This document shows, piece after piece, positions 18,034 through 25,426 of a stretch of DNA of 64,000 nt; within the stretch, counting starts at the first letter, position 1; every line of letters starts with the position of its first letter. The notes beneath the pieces are model-generated. The model was given only the letters and a program-made list of their open reading frames with translations. It did not search any database and was not told where the DNA came from. The stretch is from Bacteroidaceae bacterium (GTDB lineage Bacteria; Bacteroidota; Bacteroidia; Bacteroidales; Bacteroidaceae), in assembly GCA_016286165.1 (NCBI GenBank), contig JAEESE010000005.1:103035-167034 (forward strand). Reading direction: 5' to 3'. The position numbers were made by a program, and so were the translations under genes.

Positions 18034-18041
18034 GCAAAGAT
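18034..18041 (-). promoter_or_regulatory. -7 element of the metK operon promoter
   Basis: The minus strand reads TATCTTTG, a perfect TAnnTTTG. No TTTG is present at the ideal -33 spacing; a TTTG lies only 12 bp upstream. The position, about 140 bp before metK, leaves room for a structured leader. Confidence 0.5.
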
Positions 18042-18100
18042 ACGAATAAAGTTGCAAATGCGCCGCTCTTTTTGTGAAAAAAGTGATGCTTTGGCTGAAA

Positions 18101-18781
18101 TCAGAAGAAAATGATACCTACGAAGGCACAGACTATGCCAAGCAACGAGCCTGCAAGCACTTGCCAGAGGTTATGTTGACGCAGGAGCATACGGCTGGAA
18201 CCTACAAGGCCTACGAGCAGGATACTGAGGCTGAGCCACCATAGTGGGTTGAAATAAAAAAGCACACTGTAGGCCAGCAAGGCTCCCACTACACCTCCTG
18301 CTCCCGCAGCATGCATCGATATCTTCCACTTCGTGTTGATAAGCAGGCACGAGCCTTGGATTAGCAGCGAAGCAATAAGTATGCCCGACATGTAATGAGG
18401 CAGGTGGAAACGGTTGAGCACATGGAGCGTGAAAACGTAGTAAAGCAAGTAGGTGAGATAAGGCATGAAGCGGTTCTCACGCAGACGCAGTCTGTGACGC
18501 TCCCAACCTCGCGACTGGCGCCAGAAGCGTATGGTGAGGCGAGGAAAAAGAATCGTGCCGCACAAGACCAGCAGCAGGATTATGCCTTTCAGGCTCCAGG
18601 GCAGCAAGCTCATGTATGTGAACCAGAACAGCACTACAAACCCTAACAAAGGAAAGAATTCAGGACGGAACACACTCGACAACAACCTGGCTCCCATGAG
18701 CAGGTAGCGCATCGGAGTGGGGCGGCTGTGTCGTTGACTGCGGCTGTCTGTAGCGGTGGATATGTTGGCGTTTTCTGCCAT
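18101..18781 (-). CDS. PAP2-superfamily membrane protein
   Basis: This is an integral membrane protein (226 aa, about six hydrophobic segments) resembling type 2 phosphatidic acid phosphatases. The segments KISMHAAGAGGVVGAL and GSSRMLLRQHNLWQVLAGSLLG occupy the places of the PSGH and SRxxxxxHxxxDxxxG motifs. The Ser/His of motif 2 is kept (SMH), and motif 3 keeps SR and His, but the usual Asp after His is Gln-Val. Activity on a lipid phosphate is therefore likely but not certain. The gene starts 10 bp after the rpoN stop and probably shares its transcript. Confidence 0.8.
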   Translation of the reverse strand: MAENANISTATDSRSQRHSRPTPMRYLLMGARLLSSVFRPEFFPLLGFVVLFWFTYMSLLPWSLKGIILLLVLCGTILFPRLTIRFWRQSRGWERHRLRLRENRFMPYLTYLLYYVFTLHVLNRFHLPHYMSGILIASLLIQGSCLLINTKWKISMHAAGAGGVVGALLAYSVLFYFNPLWWLSLSILLVGLVGSSRMLLRQHNLWQVLAGSLLGIVCAFVGIIFF

Positions 18782-18791
18782 TTGATATAAT

Positions 18792-20267
18792 TTATTTTTC
18801 GCTTCTTCTCAGGCGGGCAATGGGAATGCCCATGTCTACGCGGTACTTTGCAACCGTTCTGCGGGCGACGTCGAAACCGCGTTGCTGCAGCGCTATTGCC
18901 AGAGCATCGTCGGTTAGGGGGTGCCGATGGTCCTCGGCTTCCACTATCTCCTCGAGTGCAGCCTTGATATTTCGTATGCTTACCTCATCGCCATCGAGTT
19001 TGGCGGCCGAGGTGAAGAACCATCGCAGAGGATATATGCCAAACGGCGTCTGCACCCATTTCGAATTGCTCACACGCGAGACCGTAGAAAGATGCAGGCC
19101 CGTTTGTGTGGCCACGTCCTCGAGCGTCATAGGACGAAGAACGGTTTCATCGCCGGTTTCGAAGAATGGCTGCTGCATTTTCATGATGGTCTGCATCGTC
19201 AGCGTGAGGGTGTCCTGACGCTGGCGAATGGCCTCGATGAATCCTTGGGCTTTGTCTACACGTTCACGCATATAGACTATGCCGTCGCGCTCACTGCGTG
19301 AAAGGTCCTTAAGGTCCCGCCCCTGGTAGGAATTGAGGAAATCTATATCGTCCTGGCTCACGCGTAGCGGCGGTATACGCCCATTGTTGAGAGTCATAGT
19401 GAGGTGACCATAAGGGTCTACATCTACGATGAAATCGGGCGTTATCTGCTGCAAGTTGCGTCCCAGGGCCTCGCCCATCGAGCTGCCGGGCCGTGGATTG
19501 AGGCGCCGCACCTCATGTTGTAGCCGTGCCACATCAGAATCACTGAGCTTGAGGCTGCGAGCTATGCGGTCCCATCGGTTGAGCATGAGATTGTCGAACT
19601 GCTTGCTAAGCAACCGTTCCAGCTTTTGTTTGATGGGCGACTGGCTGTCGGGAGCGTGGCGCACCTGCAGCAACAGGCACTCTTGCAACGAGCGAGCTCC
19701 CACGCCAGCTGGCTCAAAATGCTGTAACACGTCCAGCAGGTGCTCCAATTCAGCCTGGGAGGTGGCTATGTTATGATAGACCTCAAGTTCGTCCTGAATC
19801 TGAGTGAGCGATACACGGAGCAAGCCATCATCGTCGAGAGAGCCTATGAGGTAGCGCAACACCTCCTTTTCGTGGTCGTTGAGGTGTATGAAACCTATCT
19901 GTTCTTCCAGTTGGTCGTAGAACGACAAGGTCTCCCCCACTACTGTTTCCATCGCATCGCGACGGCCCGTAGGGTTGAGGTTGTCGGGCACATCGTCGGG
20001 CGAACTGTAGTCTTTGGCGCTGTCGTAAGTGTTGTCGCCATCTTCGCTGCTGCTCATATCCGCTGCCGCGTTAGCATCGCTGCCGTAGTCGTCGTGCTCG
20101 CTGTCGTCGCGCTCAAGAGCGATGTTCTCTTTCAGTTCCTGGTCAACGCGTTCATATAGTGCCTCAACAGGCAATTCAGCCAGTTGCCTCACCAGCAGTT
20201 GTAGTGGCGAGAGGTTCTGAGTCTGTGTCTGCACCTGAGTGCCTATTTGCGTGTTGCGGCTTGGCAT
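18792..20267 (-). CDS. rpoN: RNA polymerase sigma-54 factor
   Basis: This alternative sigma factor recognises -24/-12 promoters and needs AAA+ activators. Region I is Gln-rich (TQVQTQTQNLSPLQLLVRQL), followed by an acidic stretch rich in Asp and Ser (residues 55-95). The core-binding region and the helix-turn-helix TLEDVATQTGLHLSTVSRVS are present. The RpoN box reads ARRTVAKYR in the last 20 residues. Length of 491 aa is typical. The leader between the porin stop and the ATG is 272 bp long and filled with 22-bp tandem repeats and palindromes. Confidence 0.95.
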   Translation of the reverse strand: MPSRNTQIGTQVQTQTQNLSPLQLLVRQLAELPVEALYERVDQELKENIALERDDSEHDDYGSDANAAADMSSSEDGDNTYDSAKDYSSPDDVPDNLNPTGRRDAMETVVGETLSFYDQLEEQIGFIHLNDHEKEVLRYLIGSLDDDGLLRVSLTQIQDELEVYHNIATSQAELEHLLDVLQHFEPAGVGARSLQECLLLQVRHAPDSQSPIKQKLERLLSKQFDNLMLNRWDRIARSLKLSDSDVARLQHEVRRLNPRPGSSMGEALGRNLQQITPDFIVDVDPYGHLTMTLNNGRIPPLRVSQDDIDFLNSYQGRDLKDLSRSERDGIVYMRERVDKAQGFIEAIRQRQDTLTLTMQTIMKMQQPFFETGDETVLRPMTLEDVATQTGLHLSTVSRVSNSKWVQTPFGIYPLRWFFTSAAKLDGDEVSIRNIKAALEEIVEAEDHRHPLTDDALAIALQQRGFDVARRTVAKYRVDMGIPIARLRRSEK

Positions 20268-20327
20268 GATTGATATTTACGTTTTGACGAATTACTATTT
20301 ACTTTTTGACGTTGTCCAAAACACGTC

Positions 20328-20415
20328 CGTATGTGTCGGCCTGTATGACCGTATGTGTCGGCCTGCATGACCGTATGTGTCGGTCTGTATGACCGTATGT
20401 GTTGGCTTACATGAC
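20328..20415. repeat. 22-bp tandem repeat array upstream of rpoN (4 units)
   Basis: Four head-to-tail 22-bp units at 20328, 20350, 20372 and 20394 follow the pattern CGTATGTGTCGGCCTGTATG plus AC, with 1-5 changes per unit. The minus strand contains ACATACGG in each unit. There are no spacers between units. The array sits 60 bp upstream of the rpoN start codon. Confidence 0.9.
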
Positions 20416-20451
20416 TGGTCATGCTTTGCAGCACATTCGGCCTTCAGATTT

Positions 20452-20503
20452 ATAAGGCCGGCCTTATAGCCAAGTTAAGCTAACCTAAAAGGCAAATTAG
20501 GTT
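20452..20503. repeat. Palindrome cluster between the porin and rpoN genes
   Basis: A perfect 16-bp palindrome, ATAAGGCCGGCCTTAT (20452-20467), is followed by an inverted repeat AACCTAA (20482-20488) / TTAGGTT (20497-20503) with an 8-nt loop. On the minus strand these lie just after the porin stop and could end that transcript, but neither is followed by a U-run. Confidence 0.55.
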
Positions 20504-20539
20504 GACCTTATCGGCTTGTTAGGCTGGGCTTGTTTTCTA

Positions 20540-21556
20540 TCAGAATCGCCAGTAGAGTTGGAGGTCTACATTGTGATAATTCTTTTCGGCGTTATTTCGG
20601 TCGACGTTGAAGCCGTAGTTGGCTTGGAACATGAGGTTTGGGTGAAGCGAATGCTGAGCGCTGATGCCGTAGATGGCATGAGCCATGTCCTTGCTCTTAC
20701 CCTCTCGATAGAGGTCGTAATGCAGGAAAAGGCGTGAGCGGTGCCACGACGGTGTGCCCACTATGGCGTAGAAAGCATCAGCTCCGCCCGAGGCATTGTC
20801 TACTGCGAACTCGGCGCGGGCTATCCAATCGGCAGAGTAGTTCACACCTACGCTGTAGCGACGGCGCTCAAGCGTCAGGCTGTCGTTGACAACACGGTTG
20901 CCGGTCCAACCGAAGACGCCTATCTGCAGCTCCTTTACGGGCGCTACCCAGAGACCTCCTATGAGGTCCTTGCGGGTGTTTTTATCAACGAAATTGATGC
21001 CTTGGCCCGTGAATACACCGCCCTGGTAATGGAGCCATCGGTGGCCGTCGCGGCTCGAGGGGAAGAGATCGCCCTGAAGCTGTATACCCACGTCGCGGCC
21101 GTTGGAGGCGTGCTCGCCTGTGGGATCATTGAAACCGGCCAGACGGTCGGTCAACTGAAAATAGCTGCCATGGCCTAAGAGCCAAGGGTGCATAGGATTT
21201 TCGAAAGTGAACGGGCGCTTGAACTGCCCGGCTTTCACGCGCAGCTCCCTCCAGTGTTGCCATTCGGCCCAGGCATCCACGATGCGCGGACCATTGACTC
21301 CGCTGGTGTTACCATTGGCCTGAAATTGCAGTTTCATGGCAAAGTCGCCTATCTTAGAGTCAAAATACAGGCGCACAAGGCGGATGCCGAAGTCAGCTTT
21401 CACACGAGCTTCGTCGTTGGTCGTAGCCTTAGCCTGGCTGATGACGTAGCCCCCGAACGACGTGTTCTGAAGCAAGTCCTCCTTGACCGTCTGCGCATGC
21501 ATTGGCGTCAGAACGGCGACAAGTGATAATATGGCCAGGAATATCTTACTCTTCAT
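20540..21556 (-). CDS. Outer-membrane porin (OprO/OprP-like)
   Basis: This is a 338-aa protein with a signal peptide ending PMHAQ, then alternating hydrophobic/aromatic beta-strands and a C-terminal Phe (DLQLYWRF), as expected of a 16-stranded outer-membrane barrel. Segments such as KLQFQANGNT, WAEWQHWRELRVKAGQFKRP and FSRQLTDR-like FQLTDRLAGFND resemble phosphate-selective porins O/P. Transported substrate is not known in this group. It begins 6 bp after the lgt stop and is the last gene of the ychF-lgt-porin set. Confidence 0.85.
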   Translation of the reverse strand: MKSKIFLAILSLVAVLTPMHAQTVKEDLLQNTSFGGYVISQAKATTNDEARVKADFGIRLVRLYFDSKIGDFAMKLQFQANGNTSGVNGPRIVDAWAEWQHWRELRVKAGQFKRPFTFENPMHPWLLGHGSYFQLTDRLAGFNDPTGEHASNGRDVGIQLQGDLFPSSRDGHRWLHYQGGVFTGQGINFVDKNTRKDLIGGLWVAPVKELQIGVFGWTGNRVVNDSLTLERRRYSVGVNYSADWIARAEFAVDNASGGADAFYAIVGTPSWHRSRLFLHYDLYREGKSKDMAHAIYGISAQHSLHPNLMFQANYGFNVDRNNAEKNYHNVDLQLYWRF

Positions 21557-21562
21557 GTTTCT

Positions 21563-22504
21563 TTATGCACTTTTCACTTGGTTCCTGCTTCCGCGCCATA
21601 CCCAGTAAGCGCCGAGCAGAATGAAGGGCACTGACAGGAGCTGGCCCATATTGAAGAGCATTCCGTTCTCAAACGACACCTGTACCTCCTTGGTATATTC
21701 AATGAAGAAGCGGAAGGTGAAGATGAGCAGGATGCAAAGGCCGAAGAAGAAGCCCGTACCTACGCGCTCGGGACGGCGGCGGTAGAACCACCAGCCCACG
21801 AAGAAGAACAGGAAATAGGCCAATGCCTCGTAGAGCTGTCCCGGGTGGCGGGGCAACTGGTCTACCTGCTCAAAGATGAATGCCCAAGGCAGATCGGTGG
21901 GTTTGCCGATAATCTCGGAGTTCATCAGGTTGCCCATGCGAATGGCACAAGCACAGATAGGCGTGACGATAGCAATGTTGTCGAGGACCGTCAGCAAAGG
22001 CACTTTTGTGCGGCGGCTGTAGAGCCATAGGGCTACAATAAACATTAATGTGCCGCCGTGCGAGGCCAGACCGGTGTAGCCAGTGAAGTGCCATGAGCCG
22101 TCGGCCCTCATCTTTGCCGGTATTATCATCTCCAACATATGAGTTGGCGACGAGAGAAAATACTCGGGCTCATAGAAGAGGCAGTGGCCGAGGCGCGCAC
22201 CTATGAGTATTCCAAGGAAGGAATAGATGAACAACGGCTCGAACTTCTCATCAGGTATCTTCTGTTCCTTGAACAACTTCGCCTCGAGGAGATAGGTCAG
22301 CAACAGGCCTACGCACCAGCACAGGGAGTACCAACGAACGCCGAAAGAACCTATGGTGAAAGCCACAACATCGGGGTTCCAGGTTATGTAAAGAAGAGCG
22401 GACCCTCCCCCCGCCCTCCCTATGAGGGAGGGAGTGGTCACCTGCGCCAAAAGAGGCACTGTTGTAATGAGGAAGAACAGTAAAAGGGAAAGTTTCTTAT
22501 TCAT
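21563..22504 (-). CDS. lgt: Prolipoprotein diacylglyceryl transferase with a repeat-derived N-terminal extension
   Basis: This inner-membrane enzyme transfers diacylglycerol from phosphatidylglycerol to the lipobox Cys of prolipoproteins. Family marks are GARLGHCLFYEPEYF, HFTGYTGLASHGG, IRMGNLMNSEIIGKPTD (essential Arg and Asn) and RHPGQLYEAL. About seven transmembrane segments follow residue 40. Residues 1-21 (MNKKLSLLLFFLITTVPLLAQ) form an extra signal-peptide-like segment absent from ordinary Lgt, and residues 22-35 are the repeat peptide V-T-T-P-S-L-I-G-R-A-G-G-G-S. Normal family homology begins at LLYITWNPD. Lgt has its N-terminus outside, so a cleavable signal peptide would not disturb topology. 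No ATG lies in frame between the repeat and the family homology, though a GTG inside the repeat is possible. Confidence 0.92.
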   Translation of the reverse strand: MNKKLSLLLFFLITTVPLLAQVTTPSLIGRAGGGSALLYITWNPDVVAFTIGSFGVRWYSLCWCVGLLLTYLLEAKLFKEQKIPDEKFEPLFIYSFLGILIGARLGHCLFYEPEYFLSSPTHMLEMIIPAKMRADGSWHFTGYTGLASHGGTLMFIVALWLYSRRTKVPLLTVLDNIAIVTPICACAIRMGNLMNSEIIGKPTDLPWAFIFEQVDQLPRHPGQLYEALAYFLFFFVGWWFYRRRPERVGTGFFFGLCILLIFTFRFFIEYTKEVQVSFENGMLFNMGQLLSVPFILLGAYWVWRGSRNQVKSA

Positions 22505-22562
22505 AATTATAGCTATTGGTAATTACTCCCTCCCTCACAGGGAGGGCAGGGGAAGGGCCTCA
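22397..22562. repeat. REPIN-like inverted doublet 4 (copies H and I)
   Basis: Copy H (22397-22442, minus orientation) is inside lgt and copy I (22518-22562, plus) runs up to and just into the last codon of ychF. The 75-bp spacer carries the lgt start codon at 22504. Both hairpin cores are intact: CCCTCCCTATGAGGGAGGG in H and CCCTCCCTCACAGGGAGGG in I. The matching arm exchanges (TGAG in H, TCAC in I) change only the loop. Confidence 0.85.
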
Positions 22563-23663
22563 AACATTAAATCTGAAATGCATGATGTCGCCGTCTTGAA
22601 CGACATAATCCTTACCCTCGACGCCCATCTTGCCAGCTTCGCGTACGGCAGCTTCTGAGCCGTATTGGATGTAGTCGTCGTACTTGATGACCTCGGCGCG
22701 GATGAAACCTTTCTCGAAATCAGTATGAATGACACCGGCACACTGGGGAGCTTTCCACCCACGACGGAACGTCCAAGCCTTCACCTCCATAGGTCCGGCA
22801 GTGATAAACGTCTGCAAACCGAGCAACGAATAGATGGCTTTGATCAGTCTGTCGCAACCGCTCTCGCTGAGACCCATGTCCTCAAGGAACATCTGCTTCT
22901 CCTCATAGCTCTCCAACTCTGCAATGTCAGCCTCGGTCTGTGCGCTTATGATGAGCAATGCGGCCTGCTCGCCGGCAATGGCCTGGCGGACAGCTTCCAC
23001 GTAGGCGTTACCCTTGGCGGCCGATGCGTCATCGACATTGCATACGTAGAGCACGGGCTTTGTCGTGAGCAAGAAGAGGTTCTTGGCGGCAGCGACCTCA
23101 TCATCGGTATCAAACTGCACGGTGCGGGCACTGCGGCCCTCAACCAAAGCGGCGCGGTAAGCCTCAAGTACAGACAATTCAATCTTTGCCTGCTTGTCGC
23201 CACCTACGCGAGCCTGCTTCTCTACACGCTGAATGCGGCTCTCAACCGTCTCGAGGTCTTTGAGCTGTAGCTCAGTGTCGATAATTTCCTTGTCGCGAAC
23301 CGGATCCACGGAGCCGTCAACATGCACGATATTTGGGTCGTCGAAACAGCGCAGCACATGGATTATTGCGTCGCATTCGCGTATATTGCCTAAGAACTGG
23401 TTGCCGAGGCCTTCGCCCTTGGAAGCCCCTTTCACGAGGCCGGCAATATCTACTATCTCACATGTTGCGGGGACTATGCGGCCAGGATGCACCAGCTCTG
23501 CCAAACGGTTCAGGCGCTCATCGGGCACGGTAATCTGACCCATCTGAGCGTCGATGGTGCAGAAGGGGAAGTTCGCTGCCTGTGCCTTGGCGCTCGAGAG
23601 GCAGTTAAAAAGAGTGGATTTGCCCACATTGGGCAGCCCCACGATTCCAGCTTTCAATGCCAT
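22560..23663 (-). CDS. ychF: Redox-regulated ATPase YchF (OLA1 family)
   Basis: This is a universally conserved Obg-like P-loop ATPase linked to ribosomes and stress responses. The G1 loop is GLPNVGKST, switch region FPFCTIDAQMG, G3 DIAGLVKGASKGEGLGN and the altered specificity motif NVDD, all as in YchF. The coiled-coil insertion (residues 130-200) and C-terminal TGS domain (TFRRGWKAPQCAGVIHTDFEKGF) follow. Length of 367 aa is standard. Copy I of the repeat overlaps its very 3' end. It heads the set ychF-lgt-porin. Confidence 0.95.
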   Translation of the reverse strand: MALKAGIVGLPNVGKSTLFNCLSSAKAQAANFPFCTIDAQMGQITVPDERLNRLAELVHPGRIVPATCEIVDIAGLVKGASKGEGLGNQFLGNIRECDAIIHVLRCFDDPNIVHVDGSVDPVRDKEIIDTELQLKDLETVESRIQRVEKQARVGGDKQAKIELSVLEAYRAALVEGRSARTVQFDTDDEVAAAKNLFLLTTKPVLYVCNVDDASAAKGNAYVEAVRQAIAGEQAALLIISAQTEADIAELESYEEKQMFLEDMGLSESGCDRLIKAIYSLLGLQTFITAGPMEVKAWTFRRGWKAPQCAGVIHTDFEKGFIRAEVIKYDDYIQYGSEAAVREAGKMGVEGKDYVVQDGDIMHFRFNV

Positions 23664-23696
23664 GTTACTTGTTTAAGTATAAAATATTGTGGGCGC

Positions 23697-23704
23697 AAAG
23701 TTAC
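23697..23704 (-). promoter_or_regulatory. -7 element of the ychF-lgt-porin promoter
   Basis: The minus strand reads TAACTTTG, matching TAnnTTTG, 33 bp before the ychF ATG. No clear -33 TTTG is visible. Confidence 0.5.
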
Positions 23705-23788
23705 GAATTATCTGCGAACTTGTGCGCTTTTGCACTTAACTTTAAGGCTTTTTAATCTGTTTTTCCTTTTTTCTCAACCGCTCACAAT

Positions 23789-23822
23789 GAAAAAGCCCTG
23801 CAGTCGTGGATACTGCAGGGCT
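23789..23822 (-). terminator. Terminator of the haem-lipoprotein/DUF6057 operon
   Basis: The 10-bp stem AGCCCTGCAG / CTGCAGGGCT (23794-23803 and 23813-23822) is followed by TTTTTC in the minus direction, 21 bp after the last stop codon of the four-gene operon. Confidence 0.8.
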
Positions 23823-23843
23823 ATGATGCTTTACAATATATGC

Positions 23844-25388
23844 TTAGGGATTGCCACTATTGCTCCTTGCCACATGACCTTTATATGTCGCTAGTTCGGC
23901 GTCGGTAAAGAGAATTACGTGGCTCATCTGCTCCTGGCCTAGCGGTATAGCGTTGCGCGACAGCTCTGGTACATTGAAACTCTTGAGAAGCAATAGGTTG
24001 TATTCTGGATCGCGCTGGGGCAGGAGGAAGGCTTTATGGCCTTGGCCGTTGGCGTCGATGTAGGCTATATAAGAACGTGTGTAGTCGTTGTCTTCTCGGC
24101 GGGAGCTGAAGACTATCCAGCGACTGTTTGACGACCATGAAGAGTAGCTATCACCTTCCTTAGAGTTGGTTTCAGCGAGCGGATAACAGGTCCCCTCTTG
24201 CAAGTCTTTCAGCCACAAATCAGCATCACGATGATAGAGATGGAACTGCCCGCAGCGAGCGAGCGAGTAAAGCAAGAAGCGTCCGTCGGGACTGGCGATG
24301 GGTTCGCTGGCACTGAGGTTCATACTGCTGGCATCAACCTCGAGTTGAGGTGGGCCGAAGGAATAGGTGACAGTGTCGAATGGCATCGACCAAATATCGT
24401 AGAAGAGACTGTCGTAACGAGCTACAAGACCGGCCTCGAAGATTTGAGCCTCAAACTTAGGCAGGCGAGCATCGCAGTAATAAAGGCGTGTACCGTCGGC
24501 CGACCAACAGGGGAAGGTCTCGAAGTGGTCAGGTGTACGTATGATATGGCTCACCTCATTGCGGTCGGCATCATAAAGCAGTAAGTCCGATTCTCCGTCA
24601 AAAACCTCAATCTTCTCATTGAAGTTGTAGTGGAACACCTGTGCCGTCTTATTAGTGCTATAGGCCACTATCGGCAGTTTCGGGTTCCAGTTGCCATAAG
24701 CGCCCGAGGCAATGATGCTGTCGTGCTTGATGAGAATCTTATGAGCCTCGGTGCCATTGGTGACTACTGTGCCTTTGTGATTCTCACGGACATGTAAATA
24801 CATGCGTTCTGCATTATTAGCCTGGAACTTATGGCAGTTGATGCAATGGCTTTCGCCGGGACTGATGTCGCGATGGTTCTCGTAAACTGTTGCTACATCG
24901 AAGTTTGTAAGATTACGCTGGTAAATGCCAAGCTGCATGTAAAGTTCGTAGCCCGGTTCTATGAGACGATAGGTAACGTAAGAGTCAATGTTCTCATTGG
25001 CAACATAGATGGCAAAGGCAGGATGCCGAACCCAGCCTTGTGGCCTGTGGGCGTAGACGCTGACGTTGAAGCTCTTTCCTCGTTGCTCCTGCAACAGGCT
25101 GCGCCATTCAGTGGAATCTATATCTATCTTGCCGTCGGCGCTTGCCCCGCAAATGACACCTCCAAGGTCGGCTACGAAGGCATCAGCCACCGTGTCGATT
25201 ACCATGAAATTCATTGGCGCGATGTTTGGCGGAATAGTTACATCGCGGTAGTCGGGATAGATTGCTGCCGAGTCAGACACTTCTGTGAACGCAGAAGGGA
25301 GCGACGACGGGCGCGATGAGCAACACACAAGCATTGCAACAGCGGCAATGAGAACTGTACACCGAAGATATAATAAAGCTTTATCCAT
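23844..25388 (-). CDS. Lipoprotein with CXXCH haem-binding motif and WD40/TolB-like propeller (copy A)
   Basis: This 514-aa protein starts with a hydrophobic segment ending LVCCSS, a weak lipobox (Cys22 or Cys23), so it is probably exported and lipid-anchored. A single c-type haem motif CINCH occurs at residues 182-186, following a conserved block with PDYRDVTIPPNIAPMNF and RLIEPGYELY. The C-terminal half has PD40/TolB-like propeller repeats: CWSADGTRLYYCDA, ASPDGRFLLYS and SSNSRWIVFSSRR. It is a close paralogue of the gene at 27062-28657, and the last gene of the operon. The partner or electron acceptor is unknown. The long gap between haem motif and propeller suggests a sensor or assembly role rather than a simple cytochrome; that is inference. 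Confidence 0.8.
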   Translation of the reverse strand: MDKALLYLRCTVLIAAVAMLVCCSSRPSSLPSAFTEVSDSAAIYPDYRDVTIPPNIAPMNFMVIDTVADAFVADLGGVICGASADGKIDIDSTEWRSLLQEQRGKSFNVSVYAHRPQGWVRHPAFAIYVANENIDSYVTYRLIEPGYELYMQLGIYQRNLTNFDVATVYENHRDISPGESHCINCHKFQANNAERMYLHVRENHKGTVVTNGTEAHKILIKHDSIIASGAYGNWNPKLPIVAYSTNKTAQVFHYNFNEKIEVFDGESDLLLYDADRNEVSHIIRTPDHFETFPCWSADGTRLYYCDARLPKFEAQIFEAGLVARYDSLFYDIWSMPFDTVTYSFGPPQLEVDASSMNLSASEPIASPDGRFLLYSLARCGQFHLYHRDADLWLKDLQEGTCYPLAETNSKEGDSYSSWSSNSRWIVFSSRREDNDYTRSYIAYIDANGQGHKAFLLPQRDPEYNLLLLKSFNVPELSRNAIPLGQEQMSHVILFTDAELATYKGHVARSNSGNP

Positions 25389-25426
25389 CTCTCCAATCTT
25401 TAAATCCTTATTTCTTAATCCCTGAC

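Noticed and set aside
20328..20415. Possible small CRISPR array
   Set aside because: The repeats are directly adjacent with no unique spacers and no cas genes nearby; it is a tandem array.
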